A DNA stretch of 39,187 nucleotides from Candidatus Rifleibacteriota bacterium. GTDB lineage: Bacteria > Muiribacteriota > Ozemobacteria > Ozemobacterales > Ozemobacteraceae. Made by a program: the position numbers and the translations under genes. The notes under the pieces are model-generated. The model saw only the letters and a list, made by a program, of their open reading frames with translations. It did no database searches and was not told the origin of the DNA. Each line of letters begins with the position of its first letter. The stretch's first letter is position 1. The DNA lies in NCBI GenBank assembly GCA_018818125.1, contig JAHISQ010000020.1, positions 1 to 39,187 on the forward strand, written 5' to 3'. Shown here piece after piece: positions 14,798 through 23,847 of the stretch.

Positions 14798-17509
14798 TCA
14801 GCTGGAAGATGGTTTGTTGATATAGCGATTCAACATGGTCGCAAGCTCTTCTTTTCGGTAAGGCTTGCGCAGACTATCAGTAAACCCGAAGTTTTTCGGC
14901 TGTGCGATAACAGGATCTTCTGAATAGCCGCTTGAGGCTATGACAGGCAGGTCAGGGAACTTTTTTCGCACATGAACTATTGCATCTTTGCCACCCATGC
15001 CACCCGGAATGGTCAAGTCGAAAATGGCGGCATCGATTGTTGGCTTCTCCGGCCCGGCATCGATGATGAGTTTCACTGCTTCTTCGCCATCCTTCGCTTC
15101 TACAACGCTGTAGCCCATGCTTTTTAGAAGCTTGCTGACGATATCCCTTACGAATGGTTCGTCATCCATTATCAGTATCTGACCATGTCCCTGAGGTGTT
15201 TTGGGTAATGTTGTTTTCGAGTCTGTTAGAGCTTTTTGCGAAGCAGGAATGAAAATATGAAAGGTCGATCCTTTACCCATTACAGATTCAACATCAATTG
15301 TGCCGGCGTGTTTCTGAATAGTCGCGTAGCAGGTCGTCAACCCAAGGCCATTACCTTTTTGCTTGGTGGTAAAGAAAGGGTCAAAGACTCTTTTAAGAAT
15401 ATCAGCAGGCATGCCAATCCCGGCATCTTCAATAGATATTTTGATGTAATTTCCTGGCTTGAGCAGGCTATTGTCACCATCTTTGAGGGTGATGTTCTGC
15501 GCACTGATTGTAATTCTGCCGCCACTCGGCATTGCTTGCTGGGCATTGATGACGAGGTTGTCAATAGTCTGCTCGATCTGACTCTTGTCGAAATCCGCAT
15601 TCCATAGATTTTCCGCGATTTTGAAATCGCAGGTAACTGCTGAGCCGGAAAGCGCAAATATCGCTGATTCCCTGACGACCGGTCCCAGGTCTCCGGTTTT
15701 GCGCAATGGCGCACCACCTTTGGCAAATGCGAGAAGCTGCTGAGTCAGGTTTTTAGCTCGTCCAAATACAACCATTGCCTGTTCAAGATATGTTGCTGCT
15801 TTTTTTGTATCTGTTGTCGAGCGGGCTAGTTCAATATAGCCGAAAATCCCGGTTAGCAGATTATTGAAGTCATGTGCAATGCCACCCGCCAGGACACCTA
15901 TTGCCTCAAGTTTATCAGTTCTTTGCAGCGAATCAAGAAGCTTCTGCTTGTCGGTCATGTCTCTAAAGACCAATACGACACCAATAGTTGTACTGTTCAT
16001 GTCTTTAATCGGGGCGCCACTGTCGGCAATAACCCGCTCAGTGCCGTTTCGTGAAATGAGTAATGTGTGGTTAGCCTGTTCGATTATGTTGCCAGTGGAA
16101 ATAACTTTTTCTACCGGGTTTTCGCAAGGCTTACGACTATTTTCGTGAACGATTTTAAATATCTTTTCCAGAGGCTGCCCTTGAGCCTCTAACTGTAGCC
16201 AACCGGTAAGATCCTCGGCAATCTTGTTCATCAGAATGACGTTGCCCTTAGTGTCGGTGGTAATAACACCATCGCCAATGCTTCGCAATGTTACTGCAAG
16301 CCGTTCTTTTTCAGCGGCGAGAATTGCTTCGGCCTGCTTCTGTTCAGTGATATCTCTGAATTCAACTGTTCTTGCCTGTTTGCCGCGGTAAGGAATTTCA
16401 CGGGCTTCCAGGCGTAATGGAAACTCTTCGCCATTTTTTCGCCGACCGATTGCTTCATAAGGCTTTTCATATCCAGACATGATTTTACTCATCACCATAT
16501 CTCTTGTTTTTTCAGAGATTAATAGCAGGCAGTCCATGCCAACAAGCTCTTCAAAAGAGTAGCCTGTTATTCCTGATAATCCTTGATTGCAATCTAGAAT
16601 TTTACCTTTATCGTGAATTGCTATGCCGCCGAAAGAAGCATTGTGAAGCGCTTTAAAGCGAATCTCGCTCTCTTCGGCAATTTCTTTTGCTTTGCGCAAT
16701 TCTTCTTCCGCACTCTTAAGCCTGGTGATGTCAATGGTAAAACCGGCCAGATGGTTGGGTTTTCCCGCAATTGAGATCGGAAATTTCACGGTAGAATAGT
16801 AATTGCCGTTGAAATGCTCTTCAATGGCAATAGGCTTGCCTTCTCGCAAAATTTTCTGATCAGCGGCGATCATTGGCTCGGCAAGTTCGGTCGGGAACAA
16901 CTCATCCATAGTTTTGCCCAGGATTTCAGAGAGCGGCCGGCCCAACATCTGTTCATAATTTCTGCTTAACTTGAGGGCGCGTAGTTGCTCATCCTTGAAG
17001 AAAACATAAGCCGGGTTGTGCTCCAGGAATGTGGTGAAAATCTCTTCGCTTTCCCGCAGTTCATCTGCGGTTTGCCGATGTCGGATCACTTCTTCCTGCA
17101 ACTGCTTGTTAGTTTCGCGTAATTCGTCATTCTTCTGACGCATTTGCGCTGTCTGCTCTTCAACCAGACTTTTTAGTCTATCTCGGTCGGCACTCAGAAG
17201 TCGCTTGTGCTCATTGCATTCAATGATCATTGCAAGCATCTGAACAGCGTTTCGGATCAAACCATGCTGTTTTTCGGTTAGCGAAGAATCATCGGAAACA
17301 ACCATCCAGCCGTAATTCTGGTGGATCGTTTGCGCTGGAATTCCTCCTGCAGGCTCAGCTGCATCGGTTTTTCTGAACTCGAAATGAGCCGGAACGAATA
17401 ATCTTTCCAGAGCTTCGACAAATAGTGCGGTGATTCTATCGGGGTTGTCTATCTGAGCGAGGCTTATCACCAGAAGAATAAGTTCGTGACTACTGGAATC
17501 GATGCTCAT
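14798..17509 (-). CDS. Soluble PAS-rich hybrid histidine kinase
   Basis: A 903-residue signalling protein with no membrane segment. An N-terminal region precedes a coiled coil (about 100-155). Three PAS-like domains follow at about 155-270, 280-395 and 400-520. The dimerisation domain has phospho-acceptor His546 in 'AGGIAHDFNNLL'. The ATPase domain has the N box 'NLVINAQQAM' (about 652-661), G1 'DAGIGM' (about 695-700) and G2 'GNGLGLTT' (about 719-726). A C-terminal receiver has Asp782-Asp783, acceptor Asp831 in 'IFDLTIPGGMGG', and Lys882. All catalytic motifs look intact. It senses cytoplasmic signals through PAS; the ligand is unknown. No partner regulator is adjacent, so the output is elsewhere. 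The start ATG has no clear ribosome binding site. Confidence 0.92.
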   Translation of the reverse strand: MSIDSSSHELILLVISLAQIDNPDRITALFVEALERLFVPAHFEFRKTDAAEPAGGIPAQTIHQNYGWMVVSDDSSLTEKQHGLIRNAVQMLAMIIECNEHKRLLSADRDRLKSLVEEQTAQMRQKNDELRETNKQLQEEVIRHRQTADELRESEEIFTTFLEHNPAYVFFKDEQLRALKLSRNYEQMLGRPLSEILGKTMDELFPTELAEPMIAADQKILREGKPIAIEEHFNGNYYSTVKFPISIAGKPNHLAGFTIDITRLKSAEEELRKAKEIAEESEIRFKALHNASFGGIAIHDKGKILDCNQGLSGITGYSFEELVGMDCLLLISEKTRDMVMSKIMSGYEKPYEAIGRRKNGEEFPLRLEAREIPYRGKQARTVEFRDITEQKQAEAILAAEKERLAVTLRSIGDGVITTDTKGNVILMNKIAEDLTGWLQLEAQGQPLEKIFKIVHENSRKPCENPVEKVISTGNIIEQANHTLLISRNGTERVIADSGAPIKDMNSTTIGVVLVFRDMTDKQKLLDSLQRTDKLEAIGVLAGGIAHDFNNLLTGIFGYIELARSTTDTKKAATYLEQAMVVFGRAKNLTQQLLAFAKGGAPLRKTGDLGPVVRESAIFALSGSAVTCDFKIAENLWNADFDKSQIEQTIDNLVINAQQAMPSGGRITISAQNITLKDGDNSLLKPGNYIKISIEDAGIGMPADILKRVFDPFFTTKQKGNGLGLTTCYATIQKHAGTIDVESVMGKGSTFHIFIPASQKALTDSKTTLPKTPQGHGQILIMDDEPFVRDIVSKLLKSMGYSVVEAKDGEEAVKLIIDAGPEKPTIDAAIFDLTIPGGMGGKDAIVHVRKKFPDLPVIASSGYSEDPVIAQPKNFGFTDSLRKPYRKEELATMLNRYINKPSSS

Positions 17510-17934
17510 TGATATGGCTGAAAAAACTTTGTGGCGTTGTTTCTTAATACGTGCATGTGTGTGCTCCCGCTCTCACTGAAATTGTTTGCTCATAAATTGT
17601 TCTTCATCTATCTATGCTGGTAGATAAAATTATACCCTGCAGACTTTAGCCAAGTCAAATTCAATAGTGCTCAAATTTCCTGTATATCGTTAAGAGAAAC
17701 AGAGCGATTTGTTCAAGGTTGGGATTGTAAAGAGTTCGCGGTGTGTGGCGCACCTGGATAATACCATTCGTGCTCAAAAAGTCAGCTCTGAGCACCTGTC
17801 AGCAAGAAATATATACGTTAATTTTGCAAGAGCCTTTACTATCGCTTCTTGCAAGTTTATTCTGGGTGCAAAGTGCGTGTGTTCTTCGTGTGTTCTTTGA
17901 GAGTCGGGGCGTGGCGTGCAATTTTTTTATGTAG
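17510..17934. other. Gene-free divergent intergenic region
   Basis: About 425 bases between the histidine kinase start and the sulfur operon. Short plus-strand frames of about 60 codons here lack ribosome binding sites and show no protein-like composition. I see no tRNA or strong hairpin. Confidence 0.45.
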
Positions 17935-17940
17935 TATAAT
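17935..17940 (+). promoter_or_regulatory. Probable -10 box of the sulfur operon
   Basis: A perfect TATAAT lies 40 bases before the ATG at 17981. At the usual spacing the -35 would be TGGCGT, which is poor, so an activator may be needed. GGGAGG at 17971-17976 is a good ribosome binding site for the first gene. Confidence 0.5.
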
Positions 17941-17980
17941 GCCGGCTTAGGGATACCAGAATAATTAAACGGGAGGCAAA

Positions 17981-20029
17981 ATGTTCACCAGATTTATTAC
18001 GGGATTATTCATTGTGTTGCTTTGTTGTTTCTGCATGCCAGTTTCTGCGGCAACTCTGGCTGACTCTGAGTCAGCTTCGCATTCGGAGGCGGCGGCTCAA
18101 TACCAGATCGAGAGCAGCTATTTTGGCACAGATTACAAAATTGTTCAGCTCAAACTTGGGGTGCTATCACACTATTCTTATCTCGTTGTCAGTGATGGCA
18201 AGATTCTTGTCGTTGATCCAGGCCGTGATGTGCAGGCCTATCTCGACTATGCTGCCAAAGAAAAGCTTGAGTGGGTTGGCACCTTTTTAACTCATTCGCA
18301 TGCCGATTTTGTCGCTGGTCATCGCGAAATGGAATTTTCGACCGGCACCCCGATATTTGCCAGCCACAATAGTGGCGCGTTGTATCCGCATCGTGCAATC
18401 AAGAACGGCGATACAATTGCCGTTGGCAAGGCACTGATAACGATCATGGAAACGCCGGGTCACACACCAGACGGTCTTTGCGGACTAGTCAGCCCGGCTG
18501 CTGATCCGATGCGGCAGGAGTTTCTGTTTTCAGGCGACACTCTCTTTGTTGGCAGTCTTGGCCGCCCGGATCTTATGGGTGGCAGCTATTCAGCCGCCGA
18601 GCTTGCTTCGATGATGTTTGACACCTGGAACAACAAACTTAGCAAACTATCTGATAATACCGTCGTTTTACCCGCTCACGGTGCCGGTTCTCTTTGTGGA
18701 GCCAATCTTAGAGACGAGCCTTCATCAACTATCGGGCAGGAAAAAACGTCTAATGCTTATCTTAAATACGTCAACGACCGTAGTGCATTTATAGCGAAGA
18801 TTTTGACCGGTCTCGAACCTGCTCCGCAATATTTTGGCGAGAATGCCCGCATGAATCGGGTCGGTCCTGAAAAGGTGGACTGGGAAAATCCCCTTGAGCA
18901 GAGATTAACCAGCCTTGATGGTCTGGTTGAACAGAAAGATATCTACATTATAGATTTGCGTGATGCCGCGGCATATTCAGAGAAACATATTCCCAGGTCG
19001 GTAAATATTGCTCTCAATGGCCGTCTTGAATCCTGGACGGGCACGGTGGTGCCATTTAGAAGTCGGCTAATTCTTACCGGCAGCATGCCTGAGATCTTTT
19101 TGGCGGGAAAAAGACTCAAGAGAGTGGGCTACAACGCTGATTACATCGTTTTTGACGAATACGTGGCTGCTGGTGGTGTCACCGAGGCCGTAAAAATGGT
19201 CACAGCGGGCGATTTGTATAAACTGATGCGCGCCGGAAAAGCGCCTGTGATCGTCGATGTGCGCAAACCCTCAGAATGGATGGGTATGAAGATCGGCGAA
19301 GTGCTCAATCTGCCGCTCGATACTCTCGAAGCCAAGGCAGCTCAGAGCCTGAATAAAAACGAACCGGTTGTTGCGGTCTGCAACTCTTCCTTTAGATCAA
19401 ATCTGGCTGTTGGTCTTCTTAATCGCGCCGGATTCAAAAATTCGACGAGCATGCAGGGTGGGGCAGAGGCCTGGATCGAAGCAGGTTTTCCGGTGGTGCG
19501 TGTTGCCGATGCGCATCCGGCTGCGACTGTCGAAACTGCGGCGCCACAGGAATACAGAAATCTTGGCCTGCCTGAGCGAATTGCGCCCTCTCAGCTGCAG
19601 CAGATGATCAAAGATCTGCCCGGCACTTTTGAGATCATAGATGTCAGACCTGCAGACCAGGTGCGCGATTACAATCCAACAGGTGCCAAAGCCGTTGATA
19701 TTGGTGATCTGATCGAAAATCAGACATGGCTTGCAGGGGATGTGCCGTTGATCATTGTTGATCGTGACGGTACGCTTGCCATGATCGTTGCTGGCATTCT
19801 TTCACGCAAAACCCGGCGTCCGATCAAGGCTCTGAAGGGTGGAATTGAGGCCTATTGGAACGAAGTCGAAACCGGCTTTATACGTGATCGCATTCTGCCG
19901 GTCGCGCCGACCAGCAGTAAAGATCAGCCGCAGCCAGTTCTGACGGCGCCGGTTGTGACTCCTGGTTCCACGCCTCCGGCTCAAACCCCTGCTGCTCCAA
20001 AACCGGTGCGAAAGGGGGCTGGTTGCTGA
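17981..20029 (+). CDS. Exported persulfide-dioxygenase-like MBL protein with three rhodanese domains
   Basis: A 682-residue protein. Residues 1-24 are a signal peptide (AxA-type end at VSAA). Residues about 45-245 are a metallo-beta-lactamase domain with His105, His107 and Asp109 in 'THSHADFVAGH', His161 in 'PGHTPDG', Asp186 in 'SGDTLFVGSLGRPDL' and His233 in 'PAHGAGSLCG'. This set is typical of the ETHE1/Blh/CstB persulfide dioxygenases, which oxidise glutathione-type or small persulfides to sulfite. Rhodanese domain 1 (about 315-400) and domain 3 (about 535-630) lack the active Cys. Domain 2 (about 410-505) has Cys467 in 'VCNSSFRS', so it can probably carry sulfane sulfur. It heads an operon with a split YeeE/YedE permease. 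Export is notable because CstB- and Blh-type enzymes are usually described as cytoplasmic. Confidence 0.88.
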   Translation: MFTRFITGLFIVLLCCFCMPVSAATLADSESASHSEAAAQYQIESSYFGTDYKIVQLKLGVLSHYSYLVVSDGKILVVDPGRDVQAYLDYAAKEKLEWVGTFLTHSHADFVAGHREMEFSTGTPIFASHNSGALYPHRAIKNGDTIAVGKALITIMETPGHTPDGLCGLVSPAADPMRQEFLFSGDTLFVGSLGRPDLMGGSYSAAELASMMFDTWNNKLSKLSDNTVVLPAHGAGSLCGANLRDEPSSTIGQEKTSNAYLKYVNDRSAFIAKILTGLEPAPQYFGENARMNRVGPEKVDWENPLEQRLTSLDGLVEQKDIYIIDLRDAAAYSEKHIPRSVNIALNGRLESWTGTVVPFRSRLILTGSMPEIFLAGKRLKRVGYNADYIVFDEYVAAGGVTEAVKMVTAGDLYKLMRAGKAPVIVDVRKPSEWMGMKIGEVLNLPLDTLEAKAAQSLNKNEPVVAVCNSSFRSNLAVGLLNRAGFKNSTSMQGGAEAWIEAGFPVVRVADAHPAATVETAAPQEYRNLGLPERIAPSQLQQMIKDLPGTFEIIDVRPADQVRDYNPTGAKAVDIGDLIENQTWLAGDVPLIIVDRDGTLAMIVAGILSRKTRRPIKALKGGIEAYWNEVETGFIRDRILPVAPTSSKDQPQPVLTAPVVTPGSTPPAQTPAAPKPVRKGAGC

Positions 20030-20030
20030 T

Positions 20031-20546
20031 ATGACAACTCAGACAGGCAACAGCTATCTTAATCCGTATCTTGCAGGGTTTTTGCTGGGAATCACATTGC
20101 TTGCTTCGTTCATGATTCTTGGCACTGGCCTGGGCGCCTCGGGAGGCCTGGCCAGACTGTCGGCCTGGTGTGGTCTCTGCATCAATCCAGAACAGATTCT
20201 CAACTCTGAGTATTTTGGTAAGTGGGGCGCACACCCGCTTAAATACTATCTTGTTTTCATGTTTGCCGGCACTTTAATCGGTGGCTTTGTTTCGGCACTT
20301 CTCAACCGCCGCATCAGTGTTCAGGTTGAACGCGGCACGCAATATTCAGCCTGGAAGCGACTTATACTTGCTCTGCTTGGCGGAGTTATCGCTGGCTTTG
20401 CTACACGCCTGGCAAGAGGTTGTACCTCAGGGATGGCGTTGACTGGTACCGCACTTTTGACAACCGGTGGTGTTGCATTTCTACTGTCGACTTTTGCAGG
20501 TGGCTACCTGATGGCTTACTTTTTCAGGAGGCAGTGGCATGATTGA
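20031..20546 (+). CDS. YeeE/YedE-family sulfur permease, first half
   Basis: A 171-residue membrane protein of the sulfur-transport (DUF395/YeeE-YedE) family. It has about four membrane segments and two family motifs: 'GLGASGGLARLSAWCGLC' near the N-terminus and 'LARGCTSGMALTGTALL' near residue 128. Conserved Cys residues in such motifs are thought to relay thiosulfate or sulfane sulfur in TsuA-type transporters. At half the size of single-chain YeeE, it should pair with the next gene product, as in PmpA/PmpB-type pairs. The ATG lies one base after the stop of the MBL-rhodanese gene, and its 3' end overlaps the next gene by 8 bp, so the three are co-translated. Confidence 0.85.
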   Translation: MTTQTGNSYLNPYLAGFLLGITLLASFMILGTGLGASGGLARLSAWCGLCINPEQILNSEYFGKWGAHPLKYYLVFMFAGTLIGGFVSALLNRRISVQVERGTQYSAWKRLILALLGGVIAGFATRLARGCTSGMALTGTALLTTGGVAFLLSTFAGGYLMAYFFRRQWHD

Positions 20547-21714
20547 AACAATTTTCAGCAGTGGCAGTCTGACCACTGTTAATGCATTTCTGGTATCTCT
20601 GGTTATCGGTGTTGCTTTTGGCTGGTGTCTTGAACAGGCTGGTTTTGGCAGTTCACGTCGTCTGGCAGGCATCTTCTACTTTCGCGACATGGCTGTTCTC
20701 AAAGTCATGTTTAGTGCTGTCATTACCGCAATGCTTGGGCTCGGCTTTGCCCTCGCGTTCGGAATAATCAGGCTTGAGGCAATCTACATCCCGGAAACAA
20801 TTCTGGGTGCTCAGATTATTGGTGGCTTTCTTTTTGGCATTGGCTTCATGATCAGCGGTTGGTGCCCGGGAACAGCCGCAGTCGGCGCTGTCAGCGGCAA
20901 GCTTGATGCGATTGTATTTCTGATTGGTGCTCTGCTTGGCAGCTATGTATTCAATTCGTCGTATTCCTGGATAGAACCTTGGTATAACTGGGGCGACATG
21001 GGCGTCAGTTACATTTATAGTGAGCTTGGCTTCGAATTCGCTGGTTTTGCTCTATTGGTAACAATTGTGGCGATTCTGGCTTTCTGGGTTGCCGAATTGA
21101 TCGAAGTAAGATTTAATTTTGCACTGGTTGCAGCCAAAAGTTCAAACCTTTGGGCATTTTCGGTTGTGATTCTAAGCGGCGCTATCATGCTGGTGGCACT
21201 GGGTCGTGTTACAATTCCCAGATACAGAATCATTGAGACCGGGGTCTACGCGAGCGGAGTTCTGAGTCAGATTGAAAAGGCTCTTGAACATATCGAACCA
21301 GAGGATCTTGCCCGTGAGCTTCTGGTAGGTCAGAAGCGCATTGTCGTCGCTGATCTGCGCAGTCGCGAAGAGTTTGATGAGTGGCATATTCCCGGTTCGG
21401 TGCACACGCCGATGAGCAGTATCATGCAGGCGCTTGAACGGTACCGTGCATTCGATCGCATCGTTCTGGTGTCAAATGGTGCTACACACCCGGGTCAGGC
21501 TTGGGTCGTTCTGCAGGGACTTGGTTTCACAAATGTCTACACAATGTCAGACGGCTTGCGTGGCTTTTTTGAGCGCGTATTAAAACCTGTGTCGTTGCGT
21601 ATGGTAACTTTGACCAATTCTGAGCAGGCTGAAATCAACCTGTGGCGTACCATGTTTCTTGGTTCTGGAATGGCTGTAGGTAGTGCTAGTCAGCCGTCTT
21701 CTGGCTCTGAATAA
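20539..21714 (+). CDS. YeeE/YedE-family sulfur permease, second half, fused to a rhodanese domain
   Basis: A 391-residue protein. Residues 1-250 have several membrane segments and the family motifs 'GVAFGWCLEQAGFGSSRRLA' and 'GFMISGWCPGTAAVGAVSGK', with Cys at the expected positions. Residues about 255-355 form a C-terminal rhodanese domain ('IVVADLRSREEFDEWHIPGS'). Its catalytic loop is 'LVSNGATHPGQ', with no Cys, so it is probably a binding or docking domain rather than a sulfurtransferase. Together with the previous 171-residue half it should make one sulfur-compound transporter, and the rhodanese domain may hand sulfur to or from the MBL protein. A strong terminator at 21731-21771 closes the operon. 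Confidence 0.87.
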   Translation: MIETIFSSGSLTTVNAFLVSLVIGVAFGWCLEQAGFGSSRRLAGIFYFRDMAVLKVMFSAVITAMLGLGFALAFGIIRLEAIYIPETILGAQIIGGFLFGIGFMISGWCPGTAAVGAVSGKLDAIVFLIGALLGSYVFNSSYSWIEPWYNWGDMGVSYIYSELGFEFAGFALLVTIVAILAFWVAELIEVRFNFALVAAKSSNLWAFSVVILSGAIMLVALGRVTIPRYRIIETGVYASGVLSQIEKALEHIEPEDLARELLVGQKRIVVADLRSREEFDEWHIPGSVHTPMSSIMQALERYRAFDRIVLVSNGATHPGQAWVVLQGLGFTNVYTMSDGLRGFFERVLKPVSLRMVTLTNSEQAEINLWRTMFLGSGMAVGSASQPSSGSE

Positions 21715-21730
21715 TCGTTGAGATTATTTT

Positions 21731-21771
21731 ACAAGCCCCCCGACAAAATAAAACTTTGTCGGGGGGCTTGT
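21731..21771 (+). terminator. Strong Rho-independent terminator
   Basis: ACAAGCCCCCCGACAAA (21731-21747) is perfectly complementary to TTTGTCGGGGGGCTTGT (21755-21771), a 17-bp stem with a 7-base loop, followed by GCTTTTG. It ends the sulfur operon. Confidence 0.9.
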
Positions 21772-21894
21772 GCTTTTGTCGTTTGTTTGTTAAACTCATC
21801 GAGTAACAAGTAATAAGTAATGTTCAGTATCCAGTATTAATTTCCCTCTGTTTTTGGCTCGTAAAAGTATATCAGTATCTAGTAAGGAGCTTCA

Positions 21895-22986
21895 ATGCGA
21901 CGTATTTCTATTTTAGTTTTTTCGCTGTTAGTTTTTTCTTCTGCATTTTTGGGCGCAGATCAGGCGCGACTGAGTCAGTTCAATGAACAACTTGGCGCTA
22001 TTACTGACAGTTCGCTCAGGCAGACTTTGCAAAACAGTATAATTGCAGGTCTTATCGAAAGCCAGCATGATTTTGATCTGGCTGTGTCACAGGCAGAAGC
22101 CGCGGCCAACCATAACAATCTCTACTATTATTCAGCATATGGCTCAGATCGCAATAGAAGCGATGTTGTTAACGAGATATCCAAGCTCGCCGCACCTATT
22201 ACCGGTCTTGACCGTGATGCCGTAAAGATCGTTAAGAATCCAGGCTATAAACAAGGCGAGAGTTTGCTTTTCAAAGACCTTGGATCGGCATTTCCGCCGA
22301 GTTACGCCGCTGCTGCAGAGCTCTGCTATAAGTTTAACCCGAAAAAGGGTACTAACGATGCTTCACGTCTCGATGAAGATATAGACAATTTTCTCGAAAC
22401 GATCAAGAATGATCCGGTTATTAAACACGCATTAAGCTGTACTAACAGCACGATGCAAGATCTCAAAAAGAACTGGTTCGGTTCTGGTCTGGGCTTTGAG
22501 CATGTTGTTGCTGGCGAACTCAGTGGTAGTAAAGTAGGTGGATATCACTGGTGGTACAAGTTCTACAACGACGAACGCCTCGGCAACACTGAAATCAAAG
22601 CTTCCTCTGGCGACATTGGCGATCCAAAAGCTTTTACCGGTTCTTTCTACTGGGATCCCGACGACTCCGGCCCGTTGCCACGTGCTTATAAGCCTGTTGG
22701 CGGCTTTTTGATCGGCAATTCGGTTCAGGCTATGCTCGCCCTGGGTCATATCGCTATGGAAACCTGTCGCAAATCAGGTAGCATTCCCTCTGCATTGAAG
22801 TTCAACGCCAGTATCAACGGCGAAGAATTCAGCTGGCAGATGTACACCATGAATGGCAGCCTGAGAAGCCTTTATCCTCTCAAAGGCAGTAGAACATCGG
22901 TTAACCCCGATAGAGCAGGGGAAGACTATTACGAACACGAAAAATCCCTCATCGATTCTGATTGTTCAGGTGAAATCCTGCACTGA
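21895..22986 (+). CDS. Secreted XendoU/EndoU-family endoribonuclease homologue
   Basis: A 363-residue protein with a signal peptide (residues 1-20, MRRISILVFSLLVFSSAFLG) and AAGGAG just before the ATG. Residues about 25-190 are helical. Residues 195-355 match the eukaryotic XendoU fold: 'GFEHVVAGEL' (Glu202, His203, Glu208), 'GGYHWWYKFYNDE' (His218) and 'YKPVGGFLIGNS' (Lys266). His203-His218 and His218-Lys266 spacings (15 and 48) nearly equal those of the catalytic His/His/Lys in frog XendoU (16 and 46). The family cuts RNA, typically after U, leaving 2',3'-cyclic phosphate. A secreted form could be a toxin or a nutrient-scavenging nuclease. No immunity-type gene is adjacent. It stands alone between two terminators. 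Confidence 0.85.
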   Translation: MRRISILVFSLLVFSSAFLGADQARLSQFNEQLGAITDSSLRQTLQNSIIAGLIESQHDFDLAVSQAEAAANHNNLYYYSAYGSDRNRSDVVNEISKLAAPITGLDRDAVKIVKNPGYKQGESLLFKDLGSAFPPSYAAAAELCYKFNPKKGTNDASRLDEDIDNFLETIKNDPVIKHALSCTNSTMQDLKKNWFGSGLGFEHVVAGELSGSKVGGYHWWYKFYNDERLGNTEIKASSGDIGDPKAFTGSFYWDPDDSGPLPRAYKPVGGFLIGNSVQAMLALGHIAMETCRKSGSIPSALKFNASINGEEFSWQMYTMNGSLRSLYPLKGSRTSVNPDRAGEDYYEHEKSLIDSDCSGEILH

Positions 22987-23015
22987 TTCGCAGTTGTTCC
23001 GATAACTCCGTTATG

Positions 23016-23050
23016 AATGGCTCTAATGGCCTTTGGCCATTAGAGCCATT
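23016..23050. terminator. Bidirectional hairpin between EndoU and ABC transporter
   Basis: AATGGCTCTAATGGCC (23016-23031) is perfectly complementary to GGCCATTAGAGCCATT (23035-23050), a 16-bp stem with a 3-base loop. It touches the TAA of the convergent ABC ATPase gene and can serve both strands. Confidence 0.8.
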
Positions 23051-23847
23051 TAAATATCATCAAAAATAGGAACGCAGGTTCGCATTTTATGCGAGCCTGC
23101 TTCGCTTTCCAGTATTTTGATGTCGGCATTATAGAGTTTTTTAAGCATCTCTGAATTTATAATGTCTACCGAATTACCCGCAGCAATAATTTTACCTTCA
23201 CGTAAAAAAATGGCTCGGTCAGAGGTCCACAGCGCGTGCTCAGGGTAATGGGTAGTCTTTATGCAGGTTATACCACTCCGAGCCAGTCTTCGCAACTGCT
23301 TGAGCAACAGTAACTGATTGCCATAGTCGAGACCAGAAACAGGTTCGTCCATGATCAGAATCTCTGCCTGCTGCACCAGCGCTCGGGCTATGAGAGCCAG
23401 TTGCTGTTCACCACCGCTGATCTCTGTATACGGGCGCTCGGCCAGATGCTCGATTCCCAACTGATTCAGACAGTTGCCAGCCAGGCTGTAGTCGTGATTG
23501 GTGATCTTGCAAAATACATTCGAATAGGGTATTCGCCCCAGCGCTACAACATCGAGAACCCGGTATGAAAAAACGGCAGAGTGTCGTTGCGGCACGTAAG
23601 CCATCTTTTTTGCCCGTAAGCTGAGATCAAGAGATTTCAGGTCATCATTGCCAAGCAGAATGTGCCCGGAAAGTGGAGTGTAAAAACCCATCAATAACTT
23701 GAGCAGAGTGGTTTTGCCGCTGCCGTTTGGGCCGAGAATAGAAGTGACCGTGCCAGTTTCGATGTTAAAAGAAACACTGTCGAGCACTTTGTGTTTGCCC
23801 CAGGCGAAGCTGAGATTTTCAACGCTGATCGGGTACATCAGTTCCAT
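23050..23847 (-). CDS. ABC transporter ATPase of the FecE/BtuD type
   Basis: A 265-residue ATPase with Walker A 'GPNGSGKTTL' (about 39-48), Q loop 'AYVPQRHS', signature 'ISGGEQQLALIARAL', Walker B 'ILIMDEPVSGLD' and switch His in 'TTHYPEHAL'. The family energises import of ferric siderophores, haem or cobalamin together with FecCD-type permeases. It overlaps the permease gene by 10 bp, so they form one unit. The ATG at 23838 is an alternative start. The substrate cannot be told from the sequence: no binding protein, TonB receptor or riboswitch is adjacent. Confidence 0.92.
   Translation of the reverse strand: MELMYPISVENLSFAWGKHKVLDSVSFNIETGTVTSILGPNGSGKTTLLKLLMGFYTPLSGHILLGNDDLKSLDLSLRAKKMAYVPQRHSAVFSYRVLDVVALGRIPYSNVFCKITNHDYSLAGNCLNQLGIEHLAERPYTEISGGEQQLALIARALVQQAEILIMDEPVSGLDYGNQLLLLKQLRRLARSGITCIKTTHYPEHALWTSDRAIFLREGKIIAAGNSVDIINSEMLKKLYNADIKILESEAGSHKMRTCVPIFDDI

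Noticed and set aside
17709..17934. Two overlapping plus-strand frames of about 63 codons
   Set aside because: No ribosome binding site, no recognisable composition, and they run into the promoter of the sulfur operon.
11291..21884. Shared 10-mer GTATCTAGTA upstream of 11300 and 21895
   Set aside because: Only two exact copies, at different distances from the starts; chance is a sufficient explanation.
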